A stretch of DNA of 64,000 bases, taken from NCBI GenBank assembly GCA_902762805.1, contig CACWPQ010000001.1:1-64000 (forward strand). The letters run 5' to 3'. The translations under genes and the position numbers were made by a program. The notes under the pieces are model-generated. The model did no database searches. It was not told the origin of the DNA and saw nothing but the letters and a program-made list of their open reading frames with translations. Shown here in pieces: positions 1-6,623 of the stretch (position 1 is its first letter; every line of letters starts with the position of its first letter). Source of the DNA: an uncultured Bacteroidota bacterium (GTDB lineage: Bacteria; Bacteroidota; Bacteroidia; Bacteroidales; P3).

Positions 1-462
1 CTGGTAGGTGCCGAGGAAGTTGAACGTCAGCGGGAAGATGAGGCAGTAGGCCAGGGCCACGCCGAGGAAGAACTGGAAGAAGAAGGCCACCACCGCCACG
101 GCGGCGGGCCGGCGCTCGCTGCTGTAGAGCGCGGGAGCGGCAAAGAGCCACAGCTCGCATACGAGATAGGGGAAGGCGACCACCAGGGCGAGGTAGAAGG
201 AGACCTTGAGGTGGATCATCAGCTGCGAGGCGAGCTCGATGTTGATCAGCTCGATGCCGGCGGGGCTGACGGGTATGCCGAGGCGCGCCAGGAGGCGGTA
301 GAGGGGGAAAGAGGGGTCGCACGGGGCGAGGATGAGGCGCTCGAAGACAAAATCCTTGTAGACGAAAGCCAGCACGGCCACCCCGAACACCACGGCCACG
401 CAGCGCACGAGCATCCAGCGCAGCACCTCGACATGCCCCCAGAAGGTTTTACCCTCGGCCAT
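1..462 (-). CDS. tatC: Sec-independent translocase TatC (3' end outside window)
   Basis: This is the multispanning receptor subunit of the twin-arginine translocase, which recognises RR signal peptides and exports folded proteins. The visible 154 residues start with [18 protein letters not shown], the degenerate equivalent of the family's HLEELR start. A hydrophobic first helix, a conserved [11 protein letters not shown] segment ending in the family-type [10 protein letters not shown] and E-R, and the start of a further helix follow. The ATG at 462 overlaps the end of tatA by 14 nt, so the two are translationally coupled. It is the last visible gene of an operon that begins with two Tat-signal precursor proteins. 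The C-terminal third lies beyond position 1. The family assignment is strong. Confidence 0.93.
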   Translation of the reverse strand, partial: MAEGKTFWGHVEVLRWMLVRCVAVVFGVAVLAFVYKDFVFERLILAPCDPSFPLYRLLARLGIPVSPAGIELINIELASQLMIHLKVSFYLALVVAFPYLVCELWLFAAPALYSSERRPAAVAVVAFFFQFFLGVALAYCLIFPLTFNFLGTYQ

Positions 463-673
463 CGGGCGTGGGTTCTTGCTGAGGCTCCTGCGGGGTGGGG
501 TCGGTGGCGGAGTGGAGCTCCTCCTCGAAGCCGTTCATGGCCTTTTTGTACTCCTTGACACCTTTGCCGAGGCCCTTCATCAGCTCGGGTATTTTCCTGC
601 CGCCGAAGAGGACGAGCACAATGAGCGCGATGACCAGGATTTCAGGTCCGCCGATAACGCCGAGAATCTTCAT
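449..673 (-). CDS. tatA: Sec-independent translocase TatA
   Basis: A 74-residue single-span protein that forms the Tat translocation channel. The sequence has the classical layout: a short periplasmic N-terminus, a hydrophobic helix (residues 10-23, [12 protein letters not shown]), the FGGRKIPEL hinge, and an amphipathic helix [15 protein letters not shown], followed by an acidic, proline-rich tail. TatA and TatC alone suffice in many Bacteroidota, and no TatB-like gene is visible. The start lies 3 nt after the stop of the CXXX accessory gene and the end overlaps tatC, so it sits inside the peptide-modification operon rather than in a housekeeping context. Confidence 0.95.
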   Translation of the reverse strand: MKILGVIGGPEILVIALIVLVLFGGRKIPELMKGLGKGVKEYKKAMNGFEEELHSATDPTPQEPQQEPTPDGRG

Positions 674-676
674 AGC

Positions 677-949
677 CTAGTCCTCCGAGAGAAAGATTTC
701 GCACGACTCGAAGTTGATTTCCCAGTGTCCGGTGGGTGTGCCCTGCCAGCCGTACTGCACGGCCATGCGGTCCCACCACTGCTGGAAGCGGGTGGAGGTG
801 TCGCCGAGGTCGGCGACGAGCTTCTGATAGAGTGCGTCGTTGTCGGGGGTGAGGATTTTGGCCAGTTCGTTGAGGCCGTTGCGGCGTTCGAAGAGCTGCT
901 GTATTTCGTTGCGCTCGTCGGGTGTTACTTGTCCGATTTTCTGTTTCAT
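677..949 (-). CDS. CXXX repeat peptide modification system accessory protein
   Basis: A 90-residue soluble protein without a signal peptide or membrane segment. Residues 1-50 look helical and charged; the second half is rich in aromatics (FQQWWDRMAVQYGWQG) and ends in an acidic tail containing one cysteine (ESCEIFLSED). Its size and its place between the SPASM-only maturase and tatA fit the small accessory protein of the CXXX-repeat modification systems described in Bacteroidetes. Its biochemical role is unknown; a leader-peptide binder or chaperone for the precursors is an inference. The ATG at 949 lies 5 nt after the upstream stop, and the stop is 3 nt before tatA. Confidence 0.72.
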   Translation of the reverse strand: MKQKIGQVTPDERNEIQQLFERRNGLNELAKILTPDNDALYQKLVADLGDTSTRFQQWWDRMAVQYGWQGTPTGHWEINFESCEIFLSED

Positions 950-954
950 GATGG

Positions 955-1863
955 TTAGAATTCGTTTTTGACGTCGAATGGGTCGATGTAGTCGATTTGG
1001 TTGATGTCCACCTCGGGCATGAAAGATGCCTTGGAGCGGATGGCGGCGAGGAGGCGTCGCGAGGCGTTGCGCTCGGTGTGGGCGACGATGCACTGCTGGC
1101 GGCCAGGGGTGTTGACCTCGAGGGTGGTGCGCTGGTTGAGCCAGAGGCAGCGGCGGCAGTGGAAGGCGTCGCAGCGGCGGCAGAGGGGCGCGTGGTCGAG
1201 GCGCAGCAGCTGTGCGTTGGGGATGTCGGCGGGGTCCACACTGTCCTCGGGGTGGGTGTAGTAGAAGGCCGGGCAGAGGTAGAAACGGCCGTTGGGAGCG
1301 AGGGTGATGTTTTCCACGCCGGCGTTGCAGTGGTTGGGCGCGGAGAGCATCATGCGGTCGGTGAGCAGGTTGAGCTGCGGCGTGCGTCCGGCGAGGTATT
1401 CCTCTTTGAGAAGCGCCGCCCAGCGGTCGAGGAGTGAGGTGTAGGCCGCGAGGTGGTCGTCGGTGAAGGTGTCGAGGTCGGTGATGACCACGTTGAGACG
1501 CTGCACGCGGCGCAGCGCATCGGCGACGGCGGCCTCGGCGGCGAAGAGTTCCTTCAGGGAGGTGCGAAGCACGCAAACCGCGCCCTCGGCAGCGTCGGCG
1601 ACAGTGTTCAGCACCGCCACGTCGCCCTGCATGGGGAAGGGGACGATGTCGTGGTGGTCGATGCTGTCGATGGCGTCGAGGTATTCCTGCGGGAGCTCGT
1701 AGTCGGGGTAGACAAACTGGAGCATCTGGTTGTGCTTCATGGCATAGAGGATGCCGGCGCGGAGGTCGTCGAGGCCGATCAGCCGGCGCTCGCGGTGGGG
1801 GTTGTCGCAGTGGCAGTAGGCGACAGAGGTGTCGTCGAGCAGAATGACAAGGTATTGCATCAT
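955..1863 (-). CDS. CXXX repeat peptide maturase, SPASM-like module without radical SAM core
   Basis: A 302-residue protein with no C-x3-C-x2-C radical SAM motif. Its C-terminal half carries seven cysteines spaced like a SPASM domain: C179, C197, C228, C231, C236, C239 and C258, with the local motif RFYLCPAF at C197 resembling LYPC in the neighbouring enzyme. The N-terminal 150 residues show no motif I recognise. By family knowledge it is the second maturase of CXXX-repeat peptide systems. A role as an auxiliary Fe-S partner of the radical SAM enzyme upstream is inferred. Two adjacent ATG codons (1863 and 1860) are possible starts. A heptanucleotide repeat fills the 58-nt gap before it. Confidence 0.75.
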   Translation of the reverse strand: MMQYLVILLDDTSVAYCHCDNPHRERRLIGLDDLRAGILYAMKHNQMLQFVYPDYELPQEYLDAIDSIDHHDIVPFPMQGDVAVLNTVADAAEGAVCVLRTSLKELFAAEAAVADALRRVQRLNVVITDLDTFTDDHLAAYTSLLDRWAALLKEEYLAGRTPQLNLLTDRMMLSAPNHCNAGVENITLAPNGRFYLCPAFYYTHPEDSVDPADIPNAQLLRLDHAPLCRRCDAFHCRRCLWLNQRTTLEVNTPGRQQCIVAHTERNASRRLLAAIRSKASFMPEVDINQIDYIDPFDVKNEF

Positions 1864-1867
1864 AACA

Positions 1868-1897
1868 AATTGAGAATTGAAAATTGAAAATTGAAAT
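1868..1897. repeat. Heptanucleotide tandem tract (GAAAATT type)
   Basis: About four units of GAAAATT/GAGAATT fill the gap between the radical SAM gene and the SPASM-only maturase gene. Confidence 0.8.
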
Positions 1898-1921
1898 TAC
1901 AGACAGTGTATTTCTTCATAA

Positions 1922-3172
1922 TCAACATGTTTGATGGGCAATGCTCCGTTTATTCCGCTCGTACTCTTCGCGGCGGCCCTCGAGCTCGAGCTTGCGGTAG
2001 AGGCGGTTCCAGTAGTAGTTGTTAGCGCGCACGCGGGCCTTGTGCATGAGGCAGATGGCGGTGGAACGCTGATAGACGGTGGCGGTCTGCGCGGCGTCGT
2101 AGTTTTCGCCCTGGCACCAGGCGCAGCCGCTGGCCACGTCGCATTCGAGGCACTTCTGCGGACTTTGGGTCGTGCGGTCGAGCGTGAGGAATGGGCGCAG
2201 GAGGTTTTGGTCGATGCCGTCGCGGATGTTGCCGATGACGAGGGCCTTCTTGCTGCGCAGCGAGTACTGGGCGAAGCGCGTGCAGGGGTAGAGGTTGCCC
2301 GCGGCGTCGACACTGAGCATGCGGCCCGCGCCGCACCAGTTCTGGTTGTCGCGCACGGGGTCGAGCGGCTTGCCGATGTGCTCACTGAAGAACGAGCAGG
2401 CATAGTCCTGGTACCAGCCGCCGTCGATAATCTCGTCGGCCAACAGCATCAGCTGCTCCTCGAAGCGGAGGTCGTCGCCCTCCTGCCAGACGTCCTCGAA
2501 CACGGCGTTGATGTTCACCTGGTGGATGCCGAGGCTGTAGAGGTGCATGACGCTCTCGCGGATGTAGGGGATGTCGGGGCTGCTGATGGTCACCTTGGTG
2601 CCGGCATCGGGGAACTGCTTGAGCCAGAGCGGGATGTTGCGCACCACATCGCGGTACGAGCCGCGGTCGGAGGGGTGGATGATGCCGTTCTCGTCGGGCG
2701 TGGCCTGCTTCCAGACGCGGTTGAGGTCGTGCTTGCGCTCGGTGCCGTCGATGGTGATGCCGATGGAGAGGTGGTTGCGGTTCTTCTCGATGAAGCGTTG
2801 CACCTCGGGCGTGTGGTAGTTGATGCCGTTGGTGGAGAAGGAGAAGCGGTAGGAGTTGAACCAGTGGTGGTTCAGTTCGAACATGCGGAGCTTGAGGTAG
2901 TCGCAGATGCGGTCGATGAGCTCGATTTCGAGGAAGGGCTCGCCGCCGATGAAGTCCCACACGACGCTCTCCTCGCGGAAGTCATCCTCGCGAGCCAACA
3001 CGTAGTCGATGAAGGCCTTGGCGGTGTCCCACGACATGCGTTCCTTGACGTTCTTGCCGACCAGGTAGCAATACTTGCAGGCCAACTGGCAGTCCTTGGT
3101 GACGATGAACGTGATGTTCTTGGCCATGCCGGACTGCCAGGGTTTTTCTAAAACTTTCAAACTATTAATCAT
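1922..3172 (-). CDS. Radical SAM/SPASM peptide maturase, CXXX-repeat target family
   Basis: A 416-residue radical SAM enzyme likely to modify the cysteine-rich precursors encoded just upstream. The 4Fe-4S/SAM motif is C28-x3-C32-x2-C35 (TKDCQLACKYCYL), followed by GGEPF at 76-80. The C-terminal SPASM domain has C280, C297 (NLYPC), C341, C344, C350, C353 and C374, which suggests two auxiliary Fe-S clusters and a peptide substrate. Family knowledge places such enzymes with CXXX-repeat targets; related SPASM enzymes form thioether or C-C crosslinks. The exact modification cannot be read from sequence. It starts 72 nt after the stop of the small precursor gene, in the same operon. Confidence 0.88.
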   Translation of the reverse strand: MINSLKVLEKPWQSGMAKNITFIVTKDCQLACKYCYLVGKNVKERMSWDTAKAFIDYVLAREDDFREESVVWDFIGGEPFLEIELIDRICDYLKLRMFELNHHWFNSYRFSFSTNGINYHTPEVQRFIEKNRNHLSIGITIDGTERKHDLNRVWKQATPDENGIIHPSDRGSYRDVVRNIPLWLKQFPDAGTKVTISSPDIPYIRESVMHLYSLGIHQVNINAVFEDVWQEGDDLRFEEQLMLLADEIIDGGWYQDYACSFFSEHIGKPLDPVRDNQNWCGAGRMLSVDAAGNLYPCTRFAQYSLRSKKALVIGNIRDGIDQNLLRPFLTLDRTTQSPQKCLECDVASGCAWCQGENYDAAQTATVYQRSTAICLMHKARVRANNYYWNRLYRKLELEGRREEYERNKRSIAHQTC

Positions 3173-3244
3173 ACCAAAATATATCGGGAAAATCTACATT
3201 AAAACCTGCAATTTCTTTTCCATTTGGACTTTGGAAATCAACGT

Positions 3245-3571
3245 TCAGTACCGCCCACTACTGCTCCTACACGATGAAGCACACGTTCCTTGGCAAGTAG
3301 CAAGACATCCATTCTTACAAGAACCAGCACAAGTGTTATAACACCCCTTACATCCACTTTTACAGGTCCCACTACAGTCTCCATAACACGAGCCAGAACA
3401 CCCATATGAACATGCTGAATTACATTCCATTGGTGTTTTTTCATTGGCAAGTGCAATTATTGGTGAACCTGTCAAAGCAATAGCTCCGATTACTGGCAAG
3501 GCCTTCTTCGCAGCCTGCTTGAAGAACTCTCTTCTACTTTGGAGCTCTTCGTTTTCATTTTGCTTTTTCAT
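3245..3571 (-). CDS. Small CXXX-repeat precursor with Tat signal
   Basis: A 108-residue precursor. The N-terminus has a twin-arginine signal, SRREFFK at 12-18, followed by a hydrophobic stretch and a probable signal peptidase site after ALA (GSPIIALA/NEK). The mature part has 14 cysteines at nearly perfect four-residue spacing, with small or polar residues between them; one interval has only two residues (CKGC). The segment before the first cysteine, TPMEC, matches APMGC of the larger precursor. The leader (QSRREFFK, AAKKALP) is nearly identical to the other precursor, so both probably use the same enzymes and export route. Function after export is unknown: metal binding or a modified structural or antimicrobial peptide are possibilities. 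Confidence 0.85.
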   Translation of the reverse strand: MKKQNENEELQSRREFFKQAAKKALPVIGAIALTGSPIIALANEKTPMECNSACSYGCSGSCYGDCSGTCKSGCKGCYNTCAGSCKNGCLATCQGTCASSCRSSSGRY

Positions 3572-3658
3572 AATGTTGAAATTTTAAAAGTTCCCTACTC
3601 ACTTGAAGGCTTTTCGGGTTACTCCGTTTTTCTCATATTAACCTTGAACTATCTTTTG

Positions 3659-4390
3659 TTAACCAAAAAGATTGTTTGGATTCATTATAACTTGTGCGGG
3701 AGGGGGAAATATGAAACTCATTCCATAACAAGAGCCTGCGCATGTATTAGCGCAATTTCCCGTACAAGTATAATAGCACTTTGTTTTACAGCCACCTTTG
3801 CACGTACTGGAACATCCTGTTTGGCAAGAACCCTCGCAACTGCTATCGCATGTGTTCTTGCATCCTGTGCGGCAAGACCCCTTGCAGCCACTCGAACAGG
3901 AACCCTCACAGCCACCTTTGCATGACGACGAACAGGCTTTTGCACAGCTTGTTTCACATGTCCCACTGCAGTTGCTACCACATCCACCCTTACATGTTCC
4001 ACGGCAGCCTGCGCTACAACTGTCCTTGCAGCCGCCAGAGCAGTCAGAACAACTGGATGAGCCACCCCCACTGTTATAGGAAGGCTGATTATAGCTTGGC
4101 GAAGAGGAATTCCCAGTGGAGGTCCCACTGCACCCGTCCTTGCATCCCCCAGAACAAGTCCTCCAACAAGTCCCCTTGCAGGTATGAACGCACTGCTCTT
4201 TGCAGTCGCCTTTACAGCTTCCATGGCAAGTGAAATGGCAACTATAATCACAGCCCATAGGGGCACTTTTTGCCTCCGCCGCCTGTGGAATACCACCAAA
4301 TGTTAATAGTCCTAACAACGGCAACGCTTTCTTGGCAGCGTTCTTGAAGAACTCACGCCTGCTTTGTACATTTTTTTCTTTGTCGGCCAT
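3659..4390 (-). CDS. Large CXXX-repeat precursor with Tat signal
   Basis: A 243-residue precursor with a Tat signal (SRREFFK at 10-16), a hydrophobic core and a probable cleavage site after AEA. The mature region has two cysteine blocks in C-x-x-x spacing: 11 cysteines, then a 26-residue Ser/Gly/Asn/Tyr-rich linker, then 28 cysteines beginning with one two-residue interval (CSDC). It ends in a proline-rich hydrophobic tail (FPPPAQVIMNPN). I chose the ATG at 4390 because MADKEKN gives a normal charged n-region; an ATG at 4408 would add six residues but lies only 3 nt from the terminator U-tract of the leader. It is the first gene of the operon, 87 nt before the small precursor. Confidence 0.85.
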   Translation of the reverse strand: MADKEKNVQSRREFFKNAAKKALPLLGLLTFGGIPQAAEAKSAPMGCDYSCHFTCHGSCKGDCKEQCVHTCKGTCWRTCSGGCKDGCSGTSTGNSSSPSYNQPSYNSGGGSSSCSDCSGGCKDSCSAGCRGTCKGGCGSNCSGTCETSCAKACSSSCKGGCEGSCSSGCKGSCRTGCKNTCDSSCEGSCQTGCSSTCKGGCKTKCYYTCTGNCANTCAGSCYGMSFIFPPPAQVIMNPNNLFG

Positions 4391-4411
4391 AATATTTAAA
4401 GTAAACATAAT

Positions 4412-4443
4412 AAAAAACCACGAGCTTTCTGTGGGGCTCGAGG
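4412..4443 (-). terminator. Attenuator-type terminator in the CXXX operon leader
   Basis: On the minus strand the arm CCTCGAGC (4443-4436) pairs with GCTCGTGG (4425-4418), seven pairs with one U-U mismatch, immediately followed by six Ts (4417-4412). It lies 21 nt before the chosen start of the large precursor. Its 5' arm is also the 3' arm of the leader's outer stem, so the two structures exclude each other. Confidence 0.7.
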
Positions 4444-4539
4444 TTCTGGACTACCTACCAATCTGCACAAAAGCTCGCGTTGTCGCGAGCGTATTGCTGT
4501 ATATATAGATTGGCGAATTGAATTGTCCAGATTCGAGCC
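4435..4539 (-). promoter_or_regulatory. Nested-stem leader RNA upstream of the CXXX precursors
   Basis: Three nested inverted repeats occupy 105 nt. The outer pair is 4533-4539 with 4435-4441 (GGCTCGA/TCGAGCC) plus 4525-4531 with 4445-4451 (TCTGGAC/GTCCAGA), 14 pairs with a 1x3 internal loop. The middle pair is 4507-4513 with 4458-4464 (CCAATCT/AGATTGG). The inner pair is GCTCGCG/CGCGAGC at 4484-4490 and 4473-4479 with a four-base loop. The outer stem overlaps the terminator at 4412-4443. This is an attenuator or riboswitch-like arrangement; I do not recognise a known aptamer class. The remainder of the 388-nt gap to the next gene (4540-4778) holds the promoter and otherwise AT-rich sequence without a gene. 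Confidence 0.68.
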
Positions 4540-4650
4540 GCTTACTACTAGCAAAAACGCTTTTTTATCCTTTGATTTCTATTCTGTTTTTATTCTATCT
4601 TTTTGTTTTTCAGTTATTAATTCCATTTCTACCACAAAGGGGTTCTGCTG

Positions 4651-4680
4651 CAAATATACAAATTTATTTCAATATCACAA
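4651..4680 (-). promoter_or_regulatory. Predicted promoter of the CXXX operon
   Basis: Minus-strand TTG (4680-4678) and TATATTTG (4658-4651) are separated by 19 nt, matching the Bacteroidetes -33/-7 consensus. It would give a leader of about 250 nt containing the nested stem and terminator. Confidence 0.6.
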
Positions 4681-4778
4681 CATTTTTCACCCCAAAACAA
4701 GTCAAATTTCCGCGGCAGACACGTCAGGAATATGACATCCACCCCCCTGTTTAATCTCGATTTGGTGTAAAAGATGCA

Positions 4779-6596
4779 TCATTTCAGGCCGAGGACGAGG
4801 CGGATTTTGTCGAGGTCTTGTTCGCCCTTGAGTTTGAGGTCGGAGTCGGTGGCGAGGTCGGAGTTGAGGAGATTGAGGAAGGCCTGCTGCATGGCGAGGA
4901 GGGAGGAGCACTGGCGGTGGTAGGCGTTGAGGTCGTCGAGGGAGTGGATTTCGGTGATGGCGAGGTAGTCTTTCTCCAGGCGCTGGTAGGCTTTGGCGAT
5001 GTTGCGGAAGGTGTTGCCTTTGCCGGTGATGCGGTCTTCGTTGGCGCTGATAGAGCGTGCGAGCTGCTGTGTTTGGAGTGTGGTCTGGAGCATGCGACGG
5101 TGGAGGTCGAGGCCGGCGAGGAACTGTTCGCCGTGCTCGGGGAGAGCGAAGGAGGGTGTGAGTTTTGCTCCCTTGCGCAGTTCGCAGTAGCCGCTCCAGA
5201 GGATGCGGTCGTCGCGGCGGCGCGAGGATATGGTGTCGTCGAGGCGGCGCAGCTCGTTGCGGACGTCGATGGTTTGGACGTAGAGTTGCTGCATGTATTG
5301 CACGCGGTCGAGGCGTTCGAGGTAGCGCTGCGCGTCGGCGGTGGTCTTGTAGGTTGGTGGCGGGAGGAGGTTGGGGCGCAGCTCGCGGTAGGCGGAGGCG
5401 ACGTCGCGCAGGGCAGACTGGGAGGCGGCGATGATGGAGTCGGAGCGGTGGGAGATGGACTCGATGGTGGCGAAGGACTCGATGTAGACCTGCTGGGCTT
5501 TGACGAACTCTTCGAGGTCGGAGACGAAGGCGACGCTTTCGGGGCCGGTGGCGAAGGCGGGGAGGAGGTTGAGTGTGCGGAGGGTTTCGCGGTAGGTGTT
5601 GGCGAAGTCGCGGTATTTCTTGCCGTAGAGGCGGAGGATGTGGTCGGAGTTCTGGCTGATGGCGGTGCGGAGGTCGATGGTCTGCATGTAGCGCTGCTGG
5701 ATGGCGATGATGTTGCGCAGGCGGAGGATGTAGTCCTCGTATTCGTTGAGGTCGGCGAAGGTAACGGGGACGGAGGTGTTTTTGAAGACGCGCGAGTAGG
5801 AGCGGTAGACGTCGGAGTTGTCGTTTTCGCAGCGTGCCTTGAGTTGGTTTTTGAAGTTGTCGATTTGGCTGGTGAGGGAGTTTTCGGCCAGGAGGTTGTC
5901 GAGGACGTCGAGCTGGAAGGTGTTGAGTTCGTCGAGCTGTGCCAGCTGGCGTGCGGTGGCGTTGGTGGCGGAGAGGTCGTATTTGTTGTAGACCATGAGG
6001 TAGGAGTAGTAGAGGTCCTTGAGTTCTTTGAGTTTGAGGCGGTCGGAGATGCCCTCGCCGTTGCAGGCGGAGAGGATGGAGCGGTGGTGGCGGTCGATGA
6101 GCTGCTTGAGGGCGGCGGCCTGGGTGTTGCGTTCTTCCTGCTGGAGGCGGTGCTGCTCGGCGACGCGCTGGCGTGCGGCTTCCTTCTCGGCCTCGAGGCG
6201 TTGCTGCTCGAGGCGCGAGTAGTGGATGGAGCGGCGACCCATGAGGTCGGCGAAGGAGCGGAGGAGGGGTTCGTAGCGGCCGAAGTCGTTGACCACGATG
6301 TGGGTGTCGATGATCAGGAGCGAGTCGCGGCGGATGTAGTCGCCCTCGAGCGAGGCGAGAGCGTGCTGTGCGTTGTTGCGCAGCTGCACGCAGAGCGTGG
6401 CGAGGGTGCCGAAGTTCTGTGGCTGGGCGTCGAGGTGGGCGATGGCCGAAGCGCTGTCGCGCACGTAGGCGGAGTCGAGGCCGTAGTTGGGCAGCAGGTC
6501 GGCCACCGAGAGCACGATGGGCGACTGAGCGTGGGATGTTGAAAATTGAAAATTGAAAATTGAAAATAAAGCTAGTATAAAGAGTATCTTTTTCAT
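4779..6596 (-). CDS. Secreted alpha-helical repeat protein of unknown function
   Basis: A 605-residue protein that I do not recognise. A signal peptide (MKKILFILALFSIFNFQFST, then SHAQ) is followed by almost purely helical, charged sequence, including a Gln/Glu/Arg-rich coiled coil near 140-165. From about residue 265 onward there are four to five tandem units of roughly 65-70 residues with a shared pattern: a leucine-rich helix, a Q-x-x-Y or Q-x-x-x-Q stretch, a charged helix, then A-Y-R-x-L or similar and an L-L-P-x-F-like turn. The ATG at 6596 gives a normal signal peptide; 28 nt separate it from the PurF-like gene. Part of the signal peptide is encoded by a heptanucleotide repeat. A periplasmic or cell-surface scaffold is a guess. 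Confidence 0.6.
   Translation of the reverse strand: MKKILFILALFSIFNFQFSTSHAQSPIVLSVADLLPNYGLDSAYVRDSASAIAHLDAQPQNFGTLATLCVQLRNNAQHALASLEGDYIRRDSLLIIDTHIVVNDFGRYEPLLRSFADLMGRRSIHYSRLEQQRLEAEKEAARQRVAEQHRLQQEERNTQAAALKQLIDRHHRSILSACNGEGISDRLKLKELKDLYYSYLMVYNKYDLSATNATARQLAQLDELNTFQLDVLDNLLAENSLTSQIDNFKNQLKARCENDNSDVYRSYSRVFKNTSVPVTFADLNEYEDYILRLRNIIAIQQRYMQTIDLRTAISQNSDHILRLYGKKYRDFANTYRETLRTLNLLPAFATGPESVAFVSDLEEFVKAQQVYIESFATIESISHRSDSIIAASQSALRDVASAYRELRPNLLPPPTYKTTADAQRYLERLDRVQYMQQLYVQTIDVRNELRRLDDTISSRRRDDRILWSGYCELRKGAKLTPSFALPEHGEQFLAGLDLHRRMLQTTLQTQQLARSISANEDRITGKGNTFRNIAKAYQRLEKDYLAITEIHSLDDLNAYHRQCSSLLAMQQAFLNLLNSDLATDSDLKLKGEQDLDKIRLVLGLK
6538..6567. repeat. Heptanucleotide tandem tract inside a signal peptide
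   Basis: About four GAAAATT units encode the FNFQFS part of the signal peptide of the helical-repeat protein. The tract is not a multiple of three per unit, so gain or loss of one unit would shift the frame. Confidence 0.8.
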
Positions 6597-6623
6597 GCTC
6601 AATAACCTAAAACCAATAACCTT

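Noticed and set aside
4473..4490. Hairpin GCTCGCG-loop-CGCGAGC with TTTTG behind it on the minus strand as a stand-alone terminator
   Set aside because: It follows no gene closely and is enclosed by two further stems, so it is better explained as the apical part of the leader RNA.
4435..4539. The nested stem as signal recognition particle RNA, 6S RNA or tmRNA
   Set aside because: The GGAAGNAGC-type SRP core, the tag reading frame and the 6S bubble layout are not visible, and the structure sits in an operon leader with a competing terminator.
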